Part shown: in pieces, positions 16,910 through 24,499 of the stretch
How the letters are laid out: each line of letters starts with the position of its first letter
How positions within the stretch are numbered: the stretch's first letter is position 1
NCBI GenBank assembly: GCA_964511535.1
Contig: CAZEFW010000008.1
Coordinates: 44,476 to 108,475, forward strand
Length of the DNA: 64,000 nt
Origin: CAZCFB01 sp964511535
GTDB taxonomy: Bacteria > Myxococcota_A > Polyangia > GCA-2747355 > CAZCFB01
Reading direction: 5' to 3'
Translations under genes and position numbers: made by a program
Notes under the pieces: generated by a model
Databases searched by the model: none
Told to the model about the DNA's origin: nothing
Seen by the model: the letters and a program-made list of their open reading frames with translations, nothing else

Positions 16910-17533
16910 ATGAAGACAATGTTGGGGTTGAGCATCATGGCCGCCGTGCTGTGTGGCTGCGGCGGGCGAACCGGGCTCGTCGGGCAAGGCGCAGGAGGCG
17001 GCGCAGATGGCGGCAAGGTCGCGTGGGATGTCGGCGGCGTGGCCGACGGCAGGAGCGCGACGCGGGATGGAGCGGCCGCCGTAGACCAGGGCACGCCGCG
17101 GGATACACGGTCCCGCGATGCCTGCCTGCCGATCCCGGCCAAAAAGGTGAGCGACACCTACAAGGGCACCTGGAAGGGCAAGTGGAGCTGCGGCGGAGTC
17201 AAGCCGGAGAGCATCTCGGGCACCCTGAGCTTCAAGCTCAGCCCGGCGGGGAGCCCGGACAACTTCAACGTCAGCGGCTCCATGACCGGGACGGTGGTGC
17301 TCGGGTTGACCTTCAAGGGCAGCATCAACGGCAAGATGGGCTGCACGTCGTTGTCGGCGGCCATGCCTGACATCACGGTGGGCAGCGGGCCCGTGCTCTA
17401 CCAGCTGACCGGGACCATGCGGGGCGCCTTTTCAAAGACCGGCCCCTCCAGCCACGGGTTCAAGGGCGGCACCTGGACCGCCAAGGAGCCGAAGCTGAAG
17501 TGCAACGCGTCGGGCACCTGGGAGGCGAGCTGA
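16910..17533 (+). CDS. Hypothetical lipoprotein
   Basis: A 207-residue protein starting MKTMLGLSIM with lipobox LCGC (Cys17). A Gly/Asp-rich linker of ~45 residues follows, then a beta-rich domain with paired cysteines (SCGG, GCTS, KCNAS) and repeated phrases such as GTLSFKLSPAG and GLTFKGSINGKMG, suggesting an antiparallel beta-sandwich. ATG at 16910 is preferred over GTG at 16904 because GGAGG lies at proper distance. Divergent from the lipoprotein gene ending its start at 16724, with candidate operators between. Function unknown. Confidence 0.7.
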   Translation: MKTMLGLSIMAAVLCGCGGRTGLVGQGAGGGADGGKVAWDVGGVADGRSATRDGAAAVDQGTPRDTRSRDACLPIPAKKVSDTYKGTWKGKWSCGGVKPESISGTLSFKLSPAGSPDNFNVSGSMTGTVVLGLTFKGSINGKMGCTSLSAAMPDITVGSGPVLYQLTGTMRGAFSKTGPSSHGFKGGTWTAKEPKLKCNASGTWEAS

Positions 17534-17536
17534 AAA

Positions 17537-17580
17537 ATGCCAGCGTGCCAGAGCGCCGGAGTGCCAGAATGCCAGAATTG
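17537..17580. repeat. Short tandem repeat of TGCCAGAR-type octamers
   Basis: Four to five imperfect copies of an octamer near TGCCAGAA/G lie just after the stop of the gene at 16910 and before the 3' end of the minus-strand gene at 17599. Noncoding; possibly a slipped-strand product or a fragment of a dispersed repeat. Confidence 0.55.
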
Positions 17581-17598
17581 ACGGCCCGCGGCCTGACC

Positions 17599-18156
17599 TC
17601 AGCCTGATCTCGCACCCGCCGGTTCGCGGGTGATGATCAGCCAGAAGGCCACCGCCCCCCACAACCAGAAAACATGCTGCATGAGCGTCAGGTTGTGGCC
17701 GTTGACCGTGGCCACCGCCGGGTTCCACCACAGGTCCAGGAAGGCCCAGCCGTCGTTGAACAGGCTCGACAGCTCCACCACGATGGCCTGCACCTGGCCG
17801 TACAGCACAAACACCGCCAGCTCCGCGCCGCGCCGGCGCGACAGCGCGCCCGGGCCGAACAGCCCGCGCAGGATGAGGCATCCCAGCACGTACAGCCCCC
17901 CGTCCCACAGGGTGTGCGCCACCATGAACACCGACCAGTGCAGGGGCAGCGGCGTGATCCACGCGATGGTCCGGTACCCCTCGGTGGCGGCGCTGCCCAC
18001 GAAGATCGGCACCTCCCAGGTCAGGCCCACCGCCGCGCCGATCCAGAACCAGCGCAGCAGCTCACCCCGCGCCCGCCCGGCGAAGTACAGGGCGTGCAGC
18101 AGCAGCGGCACCCCTGCCGCCACCGCCAGATCCAGCGGGTAGTACAGCTCCTTCAT
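17599..18156 (-). CDS. Hypothetical integral membrane protein
   Basis: A 185-residue protein with about five hydrophobic segments (AAGVPLLLHALYFAG, FWIGAAVGLTWEVPIFVG, HWSVFMVAHTLWDGGLYVLG, ELAVFVLYGQVQAIVVEL, FWLWGAVAFWLIIT) and conserved-looking polar residues inside membrane spans (Glu, His, Asn-Asp), which could indicate an enzyme or carrier. No family recognised. Its start overlaps the stop of the FHA-sigma54 activator by one base, so it is the last gene of the 17599-26175 operon. Confidence 0.7.
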   Translation of the reverse strand: MKELYYPLDLAVAAGVPLLLHALYFAGRARGELLRWFWIGAAVGLTWEVPIFVGSAATEGYRTIAWITPLPLHWSVFMVAHTLWDGGLYVLGCLILRGLFGPGALSRRRGAELAVFVLYGQVQAIVVELSSLFNDGWAFLDLWWNPAVATVNGHNLTLMQHVFWLWGAVAFWLIITREPAGARSG

Positions 18157-19493
18157 TACCGGTACTTCTGCAGGCGCCGCTTGAAGTTCATCCGGTCCAT
18201 ACCCGCCGCCCGCGCCGCGGCCGAGACGTTGCCGCGGTGGCGCTGCAGCTGCCCCAGCAGGTACGCCTCCTCGAAGGTGGCCACCACCTCGGCTTTCTGG
18301 GCGGTGAAGGGCCGGTCCAGATCCACCGGCGCCTCCTGCCCACGCTCCCCCGCAGGCGCCGGCGCCGACTTCACATGCTCGCTGTCGATGGGGCCGCCGC
18401 TCAGGATCAGCGTGCGCTCGATGAAGTTGCGCAGCTCCCGCACGTTGCCCGGCCAGGGCCGCTGCTCGAGCCGGCGCCAGTTGTCCTCGCTGATGCCGCG
18501 CAGGATCTCTCCTGCTCGCCGGGGCTCCAGCTCCTGGATGAAGCGCGTCACCAGCGGGCGCACGTCCTCGGGGCGCTCACGCAGCGGGGCCAGGGTCACC
18601 TCCACCACCGCCAGGCGGTAGTACAGGTCCTCGCGGAACGCTCCGCGGTTGACCTCCGTGGCCAGCCGCCGGTTGGTGGCCGCCACCAGGCGCACGTCCA
18701 CACCCCGGGCATGACTGCCGCCGATGCGGCGCACCTGCCGCGACTGCAGCACCCGCAGCAGCTTCGGCTGCATCTCCAGGGGCAGCTCGCCGATCTCGTC
18801 CAGAAACAGCGTGCCGCCGCTGGCCTCCTCGAAGCGGCCCTGGCGCTGCTCGGTGGCGCCGGTGAACGCGCCCTTCTCGTGGCCGAACAGCTCTGCCTCC
18901 ATCAACGTCGCCGGCACCGCGGCGCAGTCGAGCACCACCAGCGGCCCCGCCCGGCGTCGGCTGGCGCGATGCACCGCGTGCGCCACCATCTCCTTGCCGG
19001 TGCCGCTCTCGCCGGTGATCAGCACGGTGGCGTCGGTGGGCGCGGCGCGCTCCAGCACGGCGAACAGCTCGGCCATGGCCGCCGACGCGCCGGTGACGCC
19101 GAAGAACTCCTCCTGCTCGCTGGCCGGCAGGTCCGCCCCCTCCCCTCGCGCCTCGAAGGTCAGGCTCACCTGCCCCAGCCGCAGCATGGCCCGCTGCGGC
19201 AGGTAGGCGTCCCGGACGCGGAGCCCGTCCACGAAGCTGCCGTTGGTGCTCTCCAGGTCGATGATCCGGAAGCCCGCCCGCTCTGCAACCAGCTCCAGGT
19301 GGAACCGTGAGACCGAGGGATCCGCCAGCACCAGGTCGTTCCCCTCGTGGGAGCCGACGCGGAACCGCGGCGCCGCCACCTGCAGGTCCACCCCGTCTGG
19401 CCCGCCCGTCAGCCGGAACCCGCGCACGCGGCGACGGCGCCCACCCCCGGGGGCGCTGATGATCTCGGTGGCAGGCGGGGGCTCGGGAGACAC
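18156..19493 (-). CDS. FHA-domain sigma54-dependent transcriptional activator
   Basis: A 445-residue enhancer-binding protein. Residues ~25-110 form an FHA domain (RVGSHEGNDLVLADPSVSRF, then DLESTNGSFVDG), which binds phosphothreonine. The AAA+ domain (~130-365) has Walker A GESGTGKE, the sigma54-contacting loop GAFTGA, and AAATNRRL-type sensor segments. A Fis-type helix-turn-helix lies at the C-terminus (NVSAAARAAGMDRMNFKRRL). Such proteins activate sigma54 promoters in response to Ser/Thr kinase signals. A PEGA Ser/Thr kinase is encoded two genes upstream in the same operon and is the obvious partner. Four bases separate it from the molybdopterin oxidoreductase gene. Confidence 0.93.
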   Translation of the reverse strand: MSPEPPPATEIISAPGGGRRRRVRGFRLTGGPDGVDLQVAAPRFRVGSHEGNDLVLADPSVSRFHLELVAERAGFRIIDLESTNGSFVDGLRVRDAYLPQRAMLRLGQVSLTFEARGEGADLPASEQEEFFGVTGASAAMAELFAVLERAAPTDATVLITGESGTGKEMVAHAVHRASRRRAGPLVVLDCAAVPATLMEAELFGHEKGAFTGATEQRQGRFEEASGGTLFLDEIGELPLEMQPKLLRVLQSRQVRRIGGSHARGVDVRLVAATNRRLATEVNRGAFREDLYYRLAVVEVTLAPLRERPEDVRPLVTRFIQELEPRRAGEILRGISEDNWRRLEQRPWPGNVRELRNFIERTLILSGGPIDSEHVKSAPAPAGERGQEAPVDLDRPFTAQKAEVVATFEEAYLLGQLQRHRGNVSAAARAAGMDRMNFKRRLQKYR

Positions 19494-19497
19494 GCCT

Positions 19498-21606
19498 CTA
19501 CTCTACCGGCTCCACGCTGACCGGGACACCGAAGAAGCAGGCGGTGCCGGACAGCCGGTCCATCAGCCGGTCGTCTGTCACGTCGTTGACGCTCAGGCGG
19601 CCGAAGCCGAACGGGAAGCTCACCACCCCCGGCATCATGTGGGCCGAGATCTTAACCGGCGCCTGCAGGCTCCCGCCCTCGCCGCGCACCCGCACGGTCT
19701 GCCCCTGCTGCAGCTCGAGCCGCCCGGCGTCCGCCGGGTTCATCTCGAGCACGCACGGGTCCTTGCCCCGGGAGAGGCCGGGGCAGTGGTTCATCCAGGT
19801 GTTGTTGGCCCGCAGCAAGCGGCGACTCACCAGCACCAGCCCCGCCTCATCGGGGCGCCGCTGCGTGCTCGCCTCCAGCCGGGCGAGGTCCTGCTCAGCC
19901 TCCCGGGGCAGCAGGTCGATATACCCCCGCTCGCCCAGCAGCCGCGGCAGGCGCGGCGACAGCGGGCCGAGGTCAATGCCCGCCGGGGTGGCGAGCACAC
20001 GCTCCAGGGTGATCCCCCCCCGGCCCAGCACGCCGCCGCCGTGGGGTCCCGTGCGCATTGCCAGCCGAAGGGCGCGGGTGGCGCCGGGCGGCATGGCCTT
20101 GCCCATCAGGCCGGAGATGGCGCGGCCCAGCACCGGCGTCTGGCCCAGCAGCGCCTGCCCCAGGGCGTGCATGATCTCGCCGTCGGAGCGGGTGCCGGGC
20201 GGCGGCTCCACCAGCCGCGGCACGTACTTGGCGGTGTTGCGCACGGCCAGGCCCATGGGCAGGGCCGGGTAGTGCTCCCGCTCCAGGCCGATGTGTGGCG
20301 GCAGCACCATGTGAGCGTGCTGGCCGGACTCGTTGATGTACGGGTCCACCACGAGCAGGAAGTCCAGCCTGGCCAGGGCGCGCTGCAGGCGCGAGCCGTT
20401 GGGCGCCGAGAGCGCCGGGTTGCCCGCCACACAGATCAGCGCCCGGAGCTGCCCCTCGCCGGGGGTCTCCATCTCGCTGGCCATGGCGGTCACGGGCAGC
20501 TCCCCGTTGAACTCGGGCAGCGCCTCCACCCGGCTGCGCCAGCGGTCGAAGTCGCCGGTCTGGCCGGTCACCGCGGCCAAACCCGCCAGGTCCACCGCCG
20601 GCTCGGGGAACATGGCGCCGCCCTCCCGGTCCAGGTTCCCGGCCAGCGCGTTGAGGCCGTGCATCAGGCAGGTGGCGAGGGTGCCGAACTCCTGGGTGCT
20701 GATGCCCATGCGGCCGTAGCAGACCGCCCGGTCATGGCGGCACAGGTCGCGGGCCATACGCTGGATCTCTTCCGCGGGCACGCCCGTGACCTCGGCGGCG
20801 CGCTCCGGGGGCCAGGCGGCCGCGGCCCTCTTCAGCTGCGGCTCGTGGCGCAGGTGGGGCGCCAGCCGGCCGGGCCGGCGCAGGCCCTCGCCGAAGATCA
20901 CGTTGAGCATGGCGAGCAGCAACGCGGCGTCGGTGCCCGGCCTGATGAAGTGATGCCGCGTCGCCCGCCTGGCGGTCTCGCTGCGGCGCGGGTCCACCGT
21001 CACCACCTCGCCGCCCCGGGCCAGGATCTGCTTGAGCCGCTGCCGCATGCCGGGCGCGGTCATGGCGCTGCCGTTGGAGACCAGCGGGTTGGCGCCGATC
21101 ACGAGCCAGTGGTCCACGCGCTCCAGGTCAGGCACCGGCACCGCCGCCTGGCTGCCGAAGACCAGCTTGCACGCCAGGGCCAGGGGCAGCGCGTCGATGG
21201 AGTTGGCCGAGTAGCGGTTCTTCGAGCGCAGCATCCCCGACAGGGCGTACGCCTGGGCGGTGGTGTCGAAGCTCTGAAAAATGGGCGTGCCGAGGTAGAT
21301 CCCCACGGCGTCCCGGCCATGTCGCCGCTGGATCTCCGCCAGCCGCGTGGCCGCCTGCTGCAGGGCATCCTCCCAGCTCACCTCGAGCCAGCGCTCACCT
21401 TGCCGCACCCTGGGCGTGGTGACCCGCAGGCCGCCCTCGTCCCGCAGCAGGTCGGCGTGAGCGAACGCCTTGGGGCAAACATGGCCGCGGCTGAAGGGGT
21501 CCTGCTCGTCTCCGCGGATGGCGACAACCTCATCGCCGGGTCCGATGTCCACCTCGATGCCGCAGGTGGCATCGCACAGGCCGCACGCTCCCTGAACTGT
21601 CTTCAT
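19498..21606 (-). CDS. Molybdopterin-dependent oxidoreductase (formate dehydrogenase/BisC-like)
   Basis: A 702-residue enzyme of the DMSO-reductase superfamily. Cys8, Cys11, Cys15 and Cys44 make the N-terminal [4Fe-4S] site (GACGLCDATCG, GHVCPKA). Molybdopterin domains follow: SANSIDALP, WLVIGANPLVSNGS, VTVDPRRSETA, HHFIRPGTDAALLLAML, and a C-terminal dinucleotide-binding domain with NNTWMNHCPGLSRG and LEMNPADAGRLEL. No twin-arginine signal is seen, so it is probably cytoplasmic. The substrate is not evident. It sits nine bases after the PEGA kinase gene. The length is normal for single-subunit members of the family. Confidence 0.9.
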   Translation of the reverse strand: MKTVQGACGLCDATCGIEVDIGPGDEVVAIRGDEQDPFSRGHVCPKAFAHADLLRDEGGLRVTTPRVRQGERWLEVSWEDALQQAATRLAEIQRRHGRDAVGIYLGTPIFQSFDTTAQAYALSGMLRSKNRYSANSIDALPLALACKLVFGSQAAVPVPDLERVDHWLVIGANPLVSNGSAMTAPGMRQRLKQILARGGEVVTVDPRRSETARRATRHHFIRPGTDAALLLAMLNVIFGEGLRRPGRLAPHLRHEPQLKRAAAAWPPERAAEVTGVPAEEIQRMARDLCRHDRAVCYGRMGISTQEFGTLATCLMHGLNALAGNLDREGGAMFPEPAVDLAGLAAVTGQTGDFDRWRSRVEALPEFNGELPVTAMASEMETPGEGQLRALICVAGNPALSAPNGSRLQRALARLDFLLVVDPYINESGQHAHMVLPPHIGLEREHYPALPMGLAVRNTAKYVPRLVEPPPGTRSDGEIMHALGQALLGQTPVLGRAISGLMGKAMPPGATRALRLAMRTGPHGGGVLGRGGITLERVLATPAGIDLGPLSPRLPRLLGERGYIDLLPREAEQDLARLEASTQRRPDEAGLVLVSRRLLRANNTWMNHCPGLSRGKDPCVLEMNPADAGRLELQQGQTVRVRGEGGSLQAPVKISAHMMPGVVSFPFGFGRLSVNDVTDDRLMDRLSGTACFFGVPVSVEPVE

Positions 21607-21615
21607 CTCGATTCC

Positions 21616-23391
21616 TCAGGGCTTGAGCGTGACGCTCAGGCGCCGCTCCTTGCCCTTCTTGATGGTCACGGTGCCGCTGTAGCGCTGCCCCGTGCCCGGG
21701 TTGTGCAGCGAAATCCGGTGGCGCCCCACACGGAGCCGGTGGCCCACAAGCGGGGTGTTGCCCACCTTCTTGCCGTCCACGCGAACCACCGACCAGGGCT
21801 CGCTGTTCACCGACAGGGTGCCGTGGCCCGCCGACCGACGGGCTGCTGCTCCGGCCCTGGCGGGCCGCGCGACCCGCGCCAGGGCCGGCTGCAGCAGCAG
21901 CGTGCCCCCTGGCTCCAGGGTCACCTCGTGGTCGTAGGGCTCGTGGCCCGGGTGGCGCACCACCACCCTCAGGGCTCTGCCCGCGGGCAGCCCCTGCAGG
22001 GTCAACGGCGATGTGCCCCGCTCCTTGCCCGCCACGCTCACCGTCGCGCCGGCGGGGGTGGCCTCAACCCGCAGGGAGGCCACCTGCGGCGCCAGCTCGT
22101 CCGCTGCCGGTGAGGCCATGTCCGCCGGGGCAGGCGATGTCGCCGCGGCCGGCCCGGGGGACGGCGCGCGCCCCGCCAGCTTGACCCCCAGCAGGATGAC
22201 CACCAGCGTCAGGGCAGCCAGCGGAACCAGGAACGTGAGGCGCAGCCGCCGCGGCGGGTCCTCGTGAGTGGTCCCGATCTCCGCCGCCAGCGATTTCGGC
22301 TCCTCGAGCGGCCCGGAGCTGAAGCTCTGCATCAGGGCGTCGGCGCCGGCCGACCCCTCCACCGCGGCGTAGGTGCTCACATGCCCCTCGCCCCCCACCT
22401 GCTCCAGCTCCAGCCCGAGCACCCGGTCGAAGGGGTGCGCCTCGCTCTCGCCCCCGGCGGCTTCGCTCGCCTCGCCCCGCACCATGTCGGCCAGGTCGTA
22501 GTCCGTCGCCACCTGCCCCAGCTCCCTCGCCAGCCGCTCCAGCCCCTGGCACAGCTCCCGCGCCGACGACGGCCGGCTCGCCGGGGCGTCGGCCAGGCAG
22601 CTGTGCACCAGGTCCGCCAGGCGGCCATCCACGCCGTGCTCGCCCTGGTCCAGGCGCGGGATCTGAACCCGCTCCAGCCGGCTCGCCAGGTTGACCTCGT
22701 GCAGCGGGCCGAAGGGATTCTCGCCGCGGAGCAGCTCGTAGAGCGTGGCCCCCACGGCGTACAGGTCGCCCTGCACCCCCACCTCCTCACCGGCGAGCTG
22801 CTCGGGGGGCATGTACGCCAGCTTGCCCTTGACCACGCCCGCCCTGGAGTGCACCGAGCGCAGCGCGGACTTGGCCAGCCCGAAGTCGGCCACCTTGACC
22901 TGGCCGTCGCGGGAGATGAGCACGTTGGCCGGGCTCACGTCGCGGTGGACGATGCCCAGGGGGTGCCCCTCCACCCCCTCGAGGCTGTGGGCGTAGTCCA
23001 GGCCCCGGGATATCTGCGCGCCGATGTACAGCGCGATGGGCAGCGGGACCACGCCAGCGCCGGCCTGCTGGCGGGCGCTGATCAGGTCGGCCAGGTTGAC
23101 GCCGTCCACGTACTCCATCACCAGGAAGTGGTGCCCCTCCACCTGCCCCATCTCGTGGGCCCGCACCACGTTGGGGTGCTCGAGCACGAAGGCGACCTTG
23201 GCCTCCTCCACGAACAGCCGGGTCAGCTCATCGCTGGCCAGCAGGTCGTCCCGCACCAGCTTGATGGCCACCTGCTTCTGCACGCCGTCCGGCCCCACGG
23301 CGGTGGCCAGGTACACCTCGCCCATGCCGCCCGCGCCCAGGCGGCGCAGCACGCGGTAGCGGCCCATGGAGAGGGTGGTCGGCGCGGCCAT
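21616..23391 (-). CDS. Membrane Ser/Thr protein kinase with C-terminal PEGA repeats
   Basis: A 591-residue Hanks-type kinase: glycine loop LGAGGMGEVY, catalytic Lys in VAIKLV, catalytic loop IVHRDVSPANVLIS, DFG, and AYMPPEQL activation segment end. A kinase domain (~10-290) is followed by a linker, one transmembrane helix (~385-405, FLVPLAALTLVVILLGVKL) and two PEGA-type domains (~430-500 and ~525-591, e.g. LRVEATPAGATVSVAGKERG). The PEGA part would face the periplasm as sensor. It probably signals to the FHA-sigma54 activator encoded downstream. The catalytic loop has Ser rather than Lys after Val (HRDVSPAN), the form common in myxobacterial kinases. Confidence 0.94.
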   Translation of the reverse strand: MAAPTTLSMGRYRVLRRLGAGGMGEVYLATAVGPDGVQKQVAIKLVRDDLLASDELTRLFVEEAKVAFVLEHPNVVRAHEMGQVEGHHFLVMEYVDGVNLADLISARQQAGAGVVPLPIALYIGAQISRGLDYAHSLEGVEGHPLGIVHRDVSPANVLISRDGQVKVADFGLAKSALRSVHSRAGVVKGKLAYMPPEQLAGEEVGVQGDLYAVGATLYELLRGENPFGPLHEVNLASRLERVQIPRLDQGEHGVDGRLADLVHSCLADAPASRPSSARELCQGLERLARELGQVATDYDLADMVRGEASEAAGGESEAHPFDRVLGLELEQVGGEGHVSTYAAVEGSAGADALMQSFSSGPLEEPKSLAAEIGTTHEDPPRRLRLTFLVPLAALTLVVILLGVKLAGRAPSPGPAAATSPAPADMASPAADELAPQVASLRVEATPAGATVSVAGKERGTSPLTLQGLPAGRALRVVVRHPGHEPYDHEVTLEPGGTLLLQPALARVARPARAGAAARRSAGHGTLSVNSEPWSVVRVDGKKVGNTPLVGHRLRVGRHRISLHNPGTGQRYSGTVTIKKGKERRLSVTLKP

Positions 23392-23431
23392 GGCACTACA
23401 GTACCGAAAAAGAGACGGCGGCGGAAAAAGG

Positions 23432-24499
23432 TTACGGCATCGCCGCGCCAGCGAAGAGCCAGAAAACGATGAGCGCCACGAAGCAGGCAGCCAGGGCCGC
23501 GGCGCTCAGCAGCTCCACTGCCCCGGCCAGCACCAGGCGGCGGCTCATGGGTCCGGCGGCGCCGAAGATGTAAATCGGCCCCTGCTTCGCCTCGAGCTGC
23601 ACAACCCCGCCCTGTCGGTACGGGCCGTCACCGCCGGGGAGCTGTGCATCTCCGACCACGTGGACCCTGTCGCCCAGCCGGACCTCGGTCAGCACCTGCG
23701 ACTCCTCCTGCTGCGGGTTGCCCTGCACGACCATGTCATCAGCGCTGGCCGTCACCTGGGCCCGGCCGCCGCCCTCTCCGGTCAGGATGAAGGGCGATGC
23801 CTCGACGAACACCTCCGGCTCCTTGCCCGGCTCCGCGGGCGGCTCGCCGAGCCAGCGCCGGTAGGCCACCTCGCGGGGTTTGCCCTCGCGTGCCTCACGG
23901 AGGATCTCCGATACCTCGCCGCGCACCATCACCCGCCCGGAGGCCCTGAGCTCATCCAGGCGCACCAGCTTGATCGCCAGCAGGGGTAGCCGGGCGCGCA
24001 GGAGCGCAAGCCCGCGACGCACCAGCCGCGGCACATCGTACGCCAGCAGCAGGATGATCCCGAGGCCCATGGCCAGGGCCTTGTGGGGCGCGTTGGGATC
24101 CTTGCGCACGATCATCTCCTCCGCGGCCCAGATGATCAGGAAGAAGCCGAGCGCCATCAGGAGCAGGATGCGCAGCACGTTGAACTCGGTGTGCCAGCGC
24201 CCCCTGGGTCGGGGCGGCAACCCGAACACCTTGCGCAACGAGGTGCCGAACAGCCACGCCGCCAGGGCGCAGGCGGCGGCCAGCCAGGACGCCAGCGCCA
24301 CAGTGGAGGCCCACTGCGCGCGCTGGTAGACGCTGGTGCCCCAGTGGAAGGTGCCCAGGCGCTGGGTGATCTCGTCCACGATGACCGAGGCATAAGCCAC
24401 CACGAGCACCGCGATGATGAGCCGGATGACGCCACTGCCGATGCGCCGGCGCCGCCGCACCAGCACGTCGGAGACGGCCCCGGCGCCCTTTTCGCTCAT
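23432..24499 (-). CDS. Membrane protein with a possible GIDE-like domain
   Basis: A 355-residue protein. Four to five hydrophobic segments occupy ~20-170 (IRLIIAVLVVAYASVIVD, STVALASWLAAACALAAWLF, ILLLMALGFFLIIWAAEEMI, GLGIILLLAYDV) and one lies at the C-terminus. Between them, residues ~200-320 are a soluble beta-rich region with SPFILTGEGGGRAQV and VRLGDRVHVVGDAQ, reminiscent of the GIDE (MUL1-like) fold. That similarity is from memory of the pattern and weak. The start at 24499 overlaps the stop of the preceding gene (ATGA); a longer frame upstream is inside that gene. Confidence 0.72.
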   Translation of the reverse strand: MSEKGAGAVSDVLVRRRRRIGSGVIRLIIAVLVVAYASVIVDEITQRLGTFHWGTSVYQRAQWASTVALASWLAAACALAAWLFGTSLRKVFGLPPRPRGRWHTEFNVLRILLLMALGFFLIIWAAEEMIVRKDPNAPHKALAMGLGIILLLAYDVPRLVRRGLALLRARLPLLAIKLVRLDELRASGRVMVRGEVSEILREAREGKPREVAYRRWLGEPPAEPGKEPEVFVEASPFILTGEGGGRAQVTASADDMVVQGNPQQEESQVLTEVRLGDRVHVVGDAQLPGGDGPYRQGGVVQLEAKQGPIYIFGAAGPMSRRLVLAGAVELLSAAALAACFVALIVFWLFAGAAMP

